Of a stretch of DNA of 8,144 bases, positions 1 to 6,388 are shown one piece after another. The stretch lies in the NCBI GenBank assembly GCA_026389055.1, contig JAPLIO010000147.1, forward strand, positions 1 to 8,144. The letters are read 5' to 3'. The stretch is from Candidatus Melainabacteria bacterium. GTDB lineage: Bacteria > Cyanobacteriota > Vampirovibrionia > Vampirovibrionales > JAJTHC01. A model generated the notes under the pieces. The model was not told where the DNA came from. It ran no database searches and was given only the letters and a program-made list of their open reading frames with translations. Positions within the stretch are counted from its first letter, which is position 1, and the number at the start of each line of letters is the position of its first letter. A program made the translations under genes and the position numbers.

Positions 1-60
1 CCCCAACACCCCCCGCAAACCTATGGGTACCCCCTAGGAACCCCCAAAAAGCCACCCGCC
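1..60. repeat. C-rich dispersed repeat, left copy
   Basis: This stretch aligns without gaps to 8085-8144, with 4 mismatches in 60 positions (5, 15, 24 and 58). Positions 25-57 are an exact 33-bp match. The core at 20-38 is an imperfect palindrome centred on GGTACC; in the right copy it reads CCTAGGGGTACCCCCTAGG. Runs of C on the plus strand mean runs of G on the minus strand. No coding frame is apparent. It is non-coding and dispersed, and the family is not one I can name. It touches the window edge, so the true left boundary is unknown. Confidence 0.85.
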
Positions 61-100
61 TATGCCACCAGACGGGCATTGACGGCGGGATGTTCTTTTT
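55..100 (+). terminator. Hairpin plus T-run, possible rho-independent terminator
   Basis: An outer stem CCCGCC (55-60) pairs with GGCGGG (84-89), and an inner stem ATGCC (62-66) pairs with GGCAT (75-79). After the stem comes a T-rich tract ending in five T (96-100), though 6-7 bases separate the stem from the T-run. It could end a gene lying left of the window. It begins inside the C-rich repeat, so it may instead be part of a larger repeat. The imperfect spacing keeps confidence low. Confidence 0.35.
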
Positions 101-126
101 GCCCCTTCGGTGGACGGAACGCATCG

Positions 127-173
127 GCAGCTGCAGAGCAAATGCGATGGTCGTTCCTACTGGTTGGTTTGAA
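127..173 (+). repeat. 47-bp direct repeat, copy 1
   Basis: This segment is identical base for base to 6182-6228. It opens with the palindrome GCAGCTGC and ends in TGGTTGGTTTGAA. It lies in the non-coding leader upstream of typA, 67 bp after the C-rich repeat. The flanks of the two copies differ, so the unit is a discrete dispersed repeat. No protein or RNA family is recognised in it. Confidence 0.9.
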
Positions 174-247
174 TTATTACATTACTTAATCTTTGGATTG
201 GTATACAGGGGATTGTTTTGTCTTCGTAACATTCCCTGTGGAAGACT

Positions 248-276
248 TTGCGTTTCTTTTGCGTTTTGTGTATAGT
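248..276 (+). promoter_or_regulatory. Sigma70-like promoter for typA
   Basis: A -35 box TTGCGT (248-253) is separated by 17 bp from a -10 box TATAGT (271-276), which has 5 of 6 consensus bases. Transcription would start near 283, giving a leader of about 70 nt to the preferred TTG start at 355. It is the best promoter match I found in the 180 bp before the operon. The rest of 174-297 is AT-rich, with no other feature I can support. Confidence 0.5.
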
Positions 277-338
277 TGAAGGTATGTAACACTTATTATG
301 AAATTGCCCACCATTCACCTCGTTTGGGCATCTCTTTC

Positions 339-345
339 GGAAGGA
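339..345 (+). promoter_or_regulatory. Shine-Dalgarno site that decides the typA start
   Basis: GGAAGGA lies 9 nt upstream of the in-frame TTG at 355. No comparable purine-rich site precedes the ATG at 298 or the TTG at 376. This makes TTG 355 the best start and suggests the 19 extra residues from 298 are untranslated leader. Confidence 0.65.
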
Positions 346-354
346 ATTATTTTC

Positions 355-2166
355 TTGTCTTCATCTACTTGTACCTTGGTACGCAACAACACCATTCGTA
401 ACATTGCCATTATTGCCCACGTTGACCACGGTAAAACCACCTTGGTAGATAGCCTGTTTAAACAATCGGGTATTTTCAGAGACAACGAAGCCACCACCGA
501 ACGGATGATGGATTCCAACGATTTGGAAAAAGAACGGGGTATCACCATTCTTTCCAAAAACACCGCCATTCCTTACAAAGAGTATCAAATCAATATTTTA
601 GACACCCCCGGACACGCCGATTTTTCAGGCGAAGTAGAACGGGTTTTAACCATGGTAGACGGGGCATTGCTGATTGTAGATGCCGTTGAAGGCCCCATGC
701 CTCAAACCCGCTTCGTGTTGCGTAAAGCCCTTGAACACAAGCTAAAAGTAATGGTTGTTGTTAACAAAGTTGACCGTGCCGCTGCCGACCCTGCCAGAGC
801 CGTTGATAAAGTAGTAGACTTGCTAATTGAATTGGGTGCTGATGAAGACCAATTGGATTTTCCAGTGGTTTATGCGTGCGGATTGCAAGGCACGGCGGCT
901 CTTTCAATGGATGACCCATTAGAGAACCTGATTCCCTTATATGAATCCATTTTAGAACACATCCCTGCCCCTATTGGCGATAAAGCCGGTTCGTTACAGC
1001 TACAAGTTTCCACGTTGGATTACAACGAATATCTAGGCCGTGTGGTTATTGGGCGTATTCGGAGCGGGATTATTAAAACAGGGCAAACCATTGCACTTTC
1101 TTTAAGAGATGGCGGCGTCAAGCAGTTCCGCATTACCAAGTTGTTCGGGTTTGAAGGCTTGAAGAAAATTGAAATTGAACAAGCCGTTGCAGGCGATATT
1201 GTTGCAGTAGCAGGCATTACAGATGCTCAAATTGGCGAAACCATCTGCGAACCGAATAATATTATTCCTCTACCGCTAATTGATATTGATGAACCCACCT
1301 TGCAAATGACCTTTAAAGTAAACGATAGCCCCATGGCTGGGCGTGAAGGCAAATTTGTTACTTCTAGGCAGTTGCGTGATAGATTGTTCAAAGAAGTGAA
1401 ATCTAACATTTCCCTTCGGGTTGAAGATGTACCTGCCGCGACAGATTCCTTCATTGTTTCAGGGCGGGGCGAATTGCACTTATCTATTTTGATTGAAACC
1501 ATGCGTCGGGAAGGGTATGAATTTGCCGTTTCCAAACCGCAAGTCTTAATTAAAGAAATTAACGGACAAAAACACGAGCCGTTTGAAAACGTGATGCTAG
1601 ATGTGCCTGATGAAAATTCAGGGGCTTGTATTGAACGGCTTTCCACCCGTAAGGGCGAATTGCAAAGCATGGAATCCGCCAATGGACGGACGATGTTGGA
1701 ATTTGTCGTACCTGGTAGAGGGTTGCTCGGTTTCAGAAGCGAATTTATTCGCCTAAGCCGTGGGCAAGGCATGATGAACAGTGCCTTTGCAGATTATCGC
1801 CCTTGGGTTGGCGATTTAAACACCGTGCGTAATGGGTCTATTGTTTGTAGCGAATCAGGCGAGGCGACTTCTTATTCCTTGAAAAACTTGGAAGATAGAG
1901 GGCGTTACTTCATTCACCCTCGGGTTACGGTTTATAAAGGCATGATTATTGGTGAATATAACCGCCAAAGTGATTTATGCGTGAACGTTTGCAAAACCAA
2001 AAAGCTAACCAACATGCGGTCTGCTGGGCAAGATGTGTTGGATGTGTTGCAAACACCCGTGGAACTAACCTTGGAATTTGGGTTGGATTTCATTGCCATT
2101 GATGAGCTGATGGAAGTAACCCCAAAATCTATCCGCTTGCGTAAGGCAGATTTGAATGTCAGATAG
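355..2166 (+). CDS. typA: Translational GTPase TypA/BipA
   Basis: TypA/BipA is an EF-G-like GTPase that binds 70S ribosomes and supports ribosome assembly and growth under stress or cold. Numbered from TTG 355 (603 aa), G1 is AHVDHGKT (21-28), the switch region has RGITI (61-65), G3 is DTPGHADF (83-90) and G4 is NKVDR (136-140). Domain II follows, then EF-G-like domains III and V. The TypA-specific C-terminal half carries GRGLLGFRSEF, KKLTNMRSAG and ELMEVTPKSIRLRK. The length matches the roughly 600-615 aa of the family. The longer ATG start at 298 would add a hydrophobic 19-residue extension not expected in the family and lacks a Shine-Dalgarno, so TTG 355 is preferred. It is first in the four-gene run, and its end overlaps hemG by 11 bp. 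No lesion is visible. Confidence 0.96.
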   Translation: MSSSTCTLVRNNTIRNIAIIAHVDHGKTTLVDSLFKQSGIFRDNEATTERMMDSNDLEKERGITILSKNTAIPYKEYQINILDTPGHADFSGEVERVLTMVDGALLIVDAVEGPMPQTRFVLRKALEHKLKVMVVVNKVDRAAADPARAVDKVVDLLIELGADEDQLDFPVVYACGLQGTAALSMDDPLENLIPLYESILEHIPAPIGDKAGSLQLQVSTLDYNEYLGRVVIGRIRSGIIKTGQTIALSLRDGGVKQFRITKLFGFEGLKKIEIEQAVAGDIVAVAGITDAQIGETICEPNNIIPLPLIDIDEPTLQMTFKVNDSPMAGREGKFVTSRQLRDRLFKEVKSNISLRVEDVPAATDSFIVSGRGELHLSILIETMRREGYEFAVSKPQVLIKEINGQKHEPFENVMLDVPDENSGACIERLSTRKGELQSMESANGRTMLEFVVPGRGLLGFRSEFIRLSRGQGMMNSAFADYRPWVGDLNTVRNGSIVCSESGEATSYSLKNLEDRGRYFIHPRVTVYKGMIIGEYNRQSDLCVNVCKTKKLTNMRSAGQDVLDVLQTPVELTLEFGLDFIAIDELMEVTPKSIRLRKADLNVR

Positions 2167-3691
2167 CCACCCTTTACCAGACGTGCCTGAAAAACAACCT
2201 TCACCAACCGTTGTGGTTGTTGGGGCGGGCATTTCTGGGTTGGCTTGTGCTTATGCCTTGCAACAGGCAGGGGTGGCGGTTCAAGTGTTGGAAGCTTCTT
2301 CGCAAGCAGGGGGTTGGGTGCAATCCTTCGCTGTAGAAGAGCATCGGTATTTGTTGGAAGGCGGGCCTAACAGTTTTCCTTCCAGCAGTAAAGCCGTGGT
2401 AGCCTTGGCAGAACAACTGGGTGTGCCGTTAGTTTCCGCTAATGAAAATGCCAAACATCGGTTTATAGCCTTAGGGGCAGACTTATTGACGGTGCCCCAT
2501 TCATTGTGGTCTGCCATTACAACCAACTTGTTACCATGGCGAGCCAAATTACGCCTATTGCAAGAACCCTTTATTGCCCCACTTTCTGCTGATGCCCCCG
2601 AAGAAACGGTGGCTCAGTTTGTAGAACGCAGGCTAGGGGTGCTAGCCCATACCCGCATGGTTCAACCGTTTTTAACAGGCGTTTATGCGGGCAATAGTAA
2701 TCAGCTAAGTGCAAAGGCGGTTTTCCCCAAATTGGTGGCGTATGAACAAGACTATGGGTCTATTATTAAAGGGCTATTAGCAAGCTTTCGGAAAAACAAA
2801 TCAAAAATAAAGAATAAACGCCCTTATGCCCTGTTAAATTGTGCGGGTGGCATGAAAACGTTTATTCAAAAATTAGTACAAGCCCTAGCGGGGACTGTTC
2901 ATTTGAATACGCCCGTTACAGGGTTGAAGCAAACCGCTTCAGGTTGGGAATTGCAACTGGGTAACGGGCAGAAAATTTCTGCTGATGGGGTGGTGCTAGC
3001 AGCCCCCGCCTTTGTAACTAGCCAGCTAGTGGCAAGCCTTTCAACCGAAGCCCGCCTATTGCTAGATGCCGTGGAATACGCCCCCATTACCGTGGTTTAC
3101 CAAGCCTTCAAAAAACGACACCTGACTAATCGAAAAGAGGGGTTCGGGGTGTTAAGAAGTTGGGAAGTACCTAACCCCGTAAACCAAGCATGGCTAGGCT
3201 CTTTATGGACAAGCAGCGTGTTCCCCAACCGATGCCCGAAAGATGAATGGCTGGTTTCCCATTTCTTTGGTGGGGCTTGCCATACAGATGTATTGCTTTG
3301 GTCTGAAAGTAGAGCCATTGAAGAGGCCACCGCCCAAAGCCGATGGTTACTAGGTTCTGCCCCAAAGGCGATGCCTACGCTGAATGCCGTTTTTAATCAT
3401 GCCAAAGCCATTCCACAATACACGCTAGGGCATACGGATCGCATGAGCATCGCTCAAACGTTATTGGCTTATCAAGCCCCCACATTGCAATTAGTGGGTA
3501 ATTACCTGCAAGGCATTAACCTGAATAGTTGTGTAGAATCTGGGCAAGTGGCGTGTGAAAAGCTGTTGAAAATGCCTCCATTTCAAAAAGCCCCACAAGC
3601 ACCCGCTTCTGTTCATACAACGGAACCGCTACCTCCCATTTCATTAGATGATAATGTTTCTGCTATCGATTCAACTGCCACCATTCACTAA
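2156..3691 (+). CDS. hemG: Protoporphyrinogen/coproporphyrinogen oxidase (HemG/HemY, PPOX type)
   Basis: This FAD enzyme of late haem synthesis oxidises protoporphyrinogen IX, or coproporphyrinogen III in the CgoX branch, using oxygen. A Rossmann motif GAGISG sits at 23-28, followed by the ribose-binding acidic residue E46 and GGW (52-54). EGGPNSF (69-74 region) and TGVYAGNSNQLSAKAVFP are typical of PPOX. The C-terminal FAD motif GNYLQGINLNSCVESG lies around 448-463. A 39-residue proline-rich, probably disordered tail (473-511) follows and is unusual. The length of 511 aa is slightly above the usual 450-480. The start ATG overlaps the end of typA, with AAGG at 2143-2146 as a modest ribosome site 9 nt before it, implying translational coupling. 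It ends in tandem stops (TAATAA). Protoporphyrinogen and coproporphyrinogen use cannot be told apart here. hemY and pgoX are synonyms. Confidence 0.93.
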   Translation: MSDSHPLPDVPEKQPSPTVVVVGAGISGLACAYALQQAGVAVQVLEASSQAGGWVQSFAVEEHRYLLEGGPNSFPSSSKAVVALAEQLGVPLVSANENAKHRFIALGADLLTVPHSLWSAITTNLLPWRAKLRLLQEPFIAPLSADAPEETVAQFVERRLGVLAHTRMVQPFLTGVYAGNSNQLSAKAVFPKLVAYEQDYGSIIKGLLASFRKNKSKIKNKRPYALLNCAGGMKTFIQKLVQALAGTVHLNTPVTGLKQTASGWELQLGNGQKISADGVVLAAPAFVTSQLVASLSTEARLLLDAVEYAPITVVYQAFKKRHLTNRKEGFGVLRSWEVPNPVNQAWLGSLWTSSVFPNRCPKDEWLVSHFFGGACHTDVLLWSESRAIEEATAQSRWLLGSAPKAMPTLNAVFNHAKAIPQYTLGHTDRMSIAQTLLAYQAPTLQLVGNYLQGINLNSCVESGQVACEKLLKMPPFQKAPQAPASVHTTEPLPPISLDDNVSAIDSTATIH

Positions 3692-3739
3692 TAATCTTTT
3701 CATTTCATTGCTCTTATTCCCCACAGAAAGCCTTGCCTC

Positions 3740-4417
3740 ATGTTAAATCGTTCAATTACCGCTATCGTTGCCAGCTGTTTTTTAGCGGTAGTAACCAGCT
3801 TTTCAACCTTACTATTTGCGGGTTGTGGCGATGCTGCTGCCAATCAAAAAACGGCACCCTCCGTTATCAAAGTAAAAACAGATAAAGGGTGCGTAACGGC
3901 TTACGATGCTAAATTCGCCCTGAAACCACCCGCTGCTGCCGCCAACGATGATGTGGACAGACCCAACCAGTGCAAAGTATTTGATATTGTAGATGGCGAT
4001 ACGTTTACCTGTGATTTTAATCACGACGGCATCATTACCAGAAAAACCGAAAAAGTGCGGATGCTGTACATTGACACGCCCGAACTGCATCATTCCAAAC
4101 GCAACCCCACAGGTGAACCACAACCGTTTTCAAAAGAAGCCGCCGCCTACACGAAAAATCAACTGCTAGGCAAAACGGTTTTTCTTCGGTACGATAAAAA
4201 ACCCGAAGACCGCTACGGCAGAAAGCTCGCCTTGGTTTACACCGCAGACCCTGCGAAAACCAACAGTTTTTCAATCAACGAACTGCTAGTACTGGAAGGC
4301 TTAGCACAAGTGATGATAGTAAAACCGAATGAAACGTATCAGCCCCAAATGAAAGCCTTAGAAGAACAAGCCCTTCAAGCCAGAAAAGGGCTATGGTCTG
4401 CCCCTATTGAGTTTTAG
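3740..4417 (+). CDS. Exported thermonuclease-family (SNase-like) protein, probable lipoprotein
   Basis: This is a calcium-dependent nuclease of the staphylococcal nuclease fold, which cleaves DNA or RNA outside the cytoplasm. Residues 1-29 form a signal peptide: a charged N-terminus, a hydrophobic core and FAGC, with C29 a plausible lipid-attachment cysteine (the F at -3 is less usual). An Ala-rich linker follows. The SNase domain spans about 79-221: DGDT (85-88), R107 and IDTPE (111-115) giving D112 and E115, DRYGR (157-161) with R161, and a C-terminal helix ending GLWS. These match D21, R35, D40, E43 and R87 of the S. aureus enzyme, so it should be active. Between the first strands sits D92-x-N94-x-D96-G97-x-I99, resembling an EF-hand/dockerin loop. 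It lies 48 bp after hemG and 15 bp before cca. The Shine-Dalgarno is weak. Confidence 0.9.
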   Translation: MLNRSITAIVASCFLAVVTSFSTLLFAGCGDAAANQKTAPSVIKVKTDKGCVTAYDAKFALKPPAAAANDDVDRPNQCKVFDIVDGDTFTCDFNHDGIITRKTEKVRMLYIDTPELHHSKRNPTGEPQPFSKEAAAYTKNQLLGKTVFLRYDKKPEDRYGRKLALVYTADPAKTNSFSINELLVLEGLAQVMIVKPNETYQPQMKALEEQALQARKGLWSAPIEF

Positions 4418-4432
4418 AGAAAGCGTGCGTTG

Positions 4433-6007
4433 ATGAAACAATCCTTACCTGAAGTACCCATGGATGCCTTGTTAATACCAACAAACCACTTGCCTGCTGA
4501 AGTTTCAGCTAGTTTGTTGCCCGCCTTAACAGGTACAACACCGTTGGTTGCCTTTAAAGAAGCGTTCACATCCGTTTTGGCACACTGGCAAAACGTTCGC
4601 ATACCAGAAGCGTTATTTTTAACCGATGCCGTAACGCCCGCCGTGATTTTATTGGCAGATGTAGATAGAATGTTAGCCATGGGCTTGGGGCATTTACCCC
4701 TAGAAGCCATTGCCTTGCCATTGCCTGAAACCCCCATAGAACATGATGGGAAAACATCCAACCCATTTACTTTTATGACGGATGCTCATCCGCAACAGTG
4801 TATTGATGTAAAAAATAAGTTAAGCCACTGTTTTTCCACCCCCTTTATGGTGGCGTTATATGAGTTGCAATCCATTTTAAACCGCCTGAACGTTAGGGGG
4901 TATGTTATTGGGGGGTTGGCTCGGGATTTAATGCTAGCTGCCCACAATACCGTGCATATTCGGGATATTGATATGACGCTGGAAGGTAATGCTCACGAAA
5001 TTGCCCACGCCATTGCCGCCCATTCTAAAAACTTTACCCCGCTAGAAACACACCCCACGTTTGGCACCGCCAAACTGCTCTACAAAAATTTAACTCGGTT
5101 AGATTTAGCTTCAACCCGAACAGAAGCCTACGCCTACTGCGGTGCCTTACCCACCCTCATTAAACGGGGTGTTCCGCTAGCGTATGATGTGCAACGGCGG
5201 GATTTTACAGTAAACACGCTTGCCTTAGCTATTCACAATTTAGGGGACTTATTTGACTATACCCAAGGCTTAGACCACTTAAAAAACAGAGAAATTCAAG
5301 TGCTACACGGTGCCACCTTCTTTGAAGACCCTTCAAGGGTATTTAGAGCCTTTAAATTTTCAAACAGGCTAGGCTTTACCTTTTCCCAGCAAACCGAAGC
5401 CTTGATGCAACAGTTTTTCACCTATCTACCCCAAACCAAATTTAAAGGCGGTGGGGCAAGAGTGAAAGAATCGTTACGGGAATGGTTCGCCCAACCGCCC
5501 ACGGCTCTGAAGCATGCAGGCATACTCAACTGGCTAAAGTGGGGCGGTATGATTAGCCTATTAACCCACGCACCAAGCCAAACCGATGCGAATCTAATTA
5601 TTACCGATGCCCAGCGAATGGTGCTTTCTGAAACGCTAGAAACATTCCGTACCAATTGGTTGCTGGTTCAGCCCTTGTTAGAACAACTACCTGAAGCCAC
5701 CACCGCCCTGTTTATATGCGATAAAGAAACCGATTACGGCTTAAGCTTAGAAGAAACCGTCCTTTGGTTGTGCGGGCTTTCCTATTTAATGGCGTGTTTT
5801 GAAGAAACGCCCGTTTTGGTGCAAGCCTTGGTAAACCGATTAGAACTAACCAAGTTTGAACGAGAAACCGTACAAGATTATTTTCGGTTTTTGAAAGAAC
5901 ACCCGTTGGATGAGCTGCACCCCGAAGGGTCTGCATTAGAAATGACGCAAGCTTTTGATAACCACAACCCCGCTTCGTTAATTGCTCTGATTATGGCCGG
6001 CGTTTAA
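4433..6007 (+). CDS. cca: tRNA nucleotidyltransferase/poly(A) polymerase family (class II CCA), 3' end probably frameshifted
   Basis: The enzyme adds or repairs the CCA 3' end of tRNA using CTP and ATP. Numbered from ATG 4433, the catalytic head has GG (160-161), RD (164-165) and metal-binding DID (178-180). RRDFTVN (255-261) and EDPSRVFRAFKF (298-309) are typical of class II enzymes and of the related poly(A) polymerases. About 150 residues precede the GG motif, far more than in a minimal enzyme. Within them, DVDRMLAMGLGHLPLEAI (77-94) looks like the end of a CBS domain, as in DHH-CBS-CBS-CCA fusions. The stop at 6005-6007 follows LIALIMAGV. Coding-like sequence resumes in the -1 frame to 6168, so the ancestral protein was probably about 578 aa rather than 524. 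A TTG at 4430 is an alternative start, and the Shine-Dalgarno is weak. CC-adding, A-adding and full CCA activities cannot be distinguished. Confidence 0.9.
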   Translation: MKQSLPEVPMDALLIPTNHLPAEVSASLLPALTGTTPLVAFKEAFTSVLAHWQNVRIPEALFLTDAVTPAVILLADVDRMLAMGLGHLPLEAIALPLPETPIEHDGKTSNPFTFMTDAHPQQCIDVKNKLSHCFSTPFMVALYELQSILNRLNVRGYVIGGLARDLMLAAHNTVHIRDIDMTLEGNAHEIAHAIAAHSKNFTPLETHPTFGTAKLLYKNLTRLDLASTRTEAYAYCGALPTLIKRGVPLAYDVQRRDFTVNTLALAIHNLGDLFDYTQGLDHLKNREIQVLHGATFFEDPSRVFRAFKFSNRLGFTFSQQTEALMQQFFTYLPQTKFKGGGARVKESLREWFAQPPTALKHAGILNWLKWGGMISLLTHAPSQTDANLIITDAQRMVLSETLETFRTNWLLVQPLLEQLPEATTALFICDKETDYGLSLEETVLWLCGLSYLMACFEETPVLVQALVNRLELTKFERETVQDYFRFLKEHPLDELHPEGSALEMTQAFDNHNPASLIALIMAGV

Positions 6008-6168
6008 GGGCCGCCTATTTAACCAAACAAATTCAAAATAGAGAAGAAGAAATTGTCTTTGTGCAGGTTTATTTGGCGAATTTAGATATTGCCCAAGATA
6101 GTACCGCTTCCCTAGCAGAAAGCTTGAATGTGGTGGCGTTGCGGCAGCGATTTGAAAAATGGTCGTAA
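6001..6168 (+). pseudogene. cca: Out-of-frame C-terminal segment of cca
   Basis: Read from 6001 in the -1 frame relative to cca, this gives 55 residues beginning RLRAAYLTKQIQNREEEI and ending RQRFEKWS before TAA at 6166-6168. It is charged and helix-like, with codon use like its neighbours and no convincing start or ribosome site of its own. Restoring one base near 5997-6003 (for example a C lost from GGCCGGC) joins LIALIMAG to RLRAAYLTKQ in one frame. It is therefore most likely the displaced end of cca. The cause may be a true mutation, a strain variant or a sequencing error. The slippery heptamer expected for programmed -1 shifting is absent. Confidence 0.65.
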
Positions 6169-6181
6169 TAGCTGTTCTTTA

Positions 6182-6228
6182 GCAGCTGCAGAGCAAATGC
6201 GATGGTCGTTCCTACTGGTTGGTTTGAA
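6182..6228 (+). repeat. 47-bp direct repeat, copy 2
   Basis: It is an exact copy of 127-173 in the same orientation, 13 bp after the displaced cca tail ends. AGCTG (6170-6174) can pair with CAGCT (6183-6187) at its left edge, but no T-run follows, so this is not a convincing terminator. A MITE-like element starts 22 bp to its right. Confidence 0.9.
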
Positions 6229-6233
6229 CGCTT

Positions 6234-6245
6234 ACGCTATTTTAA
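6234..6245 (+). repeat. Extra fragment of the MITE end
   Basis: ACGCTATTTTAA matches the inner part of the MITE right end (ACGCTATTTAA, 6363-6373) with one extra T. It is also an inverted match to TTAAATAGCGT (6266-6276). It lies outside the perfect terminal repeat, suggesting a nested or rearranged older element. Such a short AT-rich match could be chance. Confidence 0.45.
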
Positions 6246-6250
6246 CTGTT

Positions 6251-6388
6251 ATACCAATTGACATATTAAATAGCGTGTTTTTGTAGGGGCGTGATTCATC
6301 ACGTCCGCTCCACAATCCCCAAACGGATGCGATAAATCGCACCCCTACATAGAGAAGGCTATACGCTATTTAATATGTCAATTGGTAT
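6251..6388. mobile_element. MITE-like element with 26-bp terminal inverted repeats
   Basis: The left end (6251-6276, opening ATACCAATTGACATATTAAA) is the exact reverse complement of the right end (6363-6388). Inside it, a second imperfect inverted repeat pairs 6282-6307 (TGTAGGGG...TCCG) with 6324-6349 (CGGA...CCCCTACA), differing at 5 of 26 positions. Each inner arm contains its own small palindrome: CGTGAT-TC-ATCACG (6290-6303) and TGCGAT-AA-ATCGCA (6328-6341). There is no transposase, so movement would need one supplied elsewhere. A target duplication cannot be defined because the ends are themselves palindromic. It sits between convergent genes and could fold to stop transcription from both sides. 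Confidence 0.8.

Noticed and set aside
90..275. 61-aa open frame upstream of typA
   Set aside because: It spans the 47-bp repeat and the proposed promoter, has Cys/Leu/Phe-rich sequence with no recognisable family, and has no ribosome site.
284..289. ATGTAA start-stop mini-ORF near the typA transcription start
   Set aside because: Six bases are expected by chance, and no ribosome site supports translation there.
1227..1772. 181-aa antisense frame within typA
   Set aside because: It mirrors the strongly conserved typA codons; Ser/Pro-rich composition without motifs marks it as a shadow frame.
5996..6008. Programmed -1 frameshift in cca
   Set aside because: No X-XXY-YYZ slippery heptamer is present in the zero frame before the stop, and no obvious downstream stimulatory hairpin was seen; a plain one-base loss is simpler.
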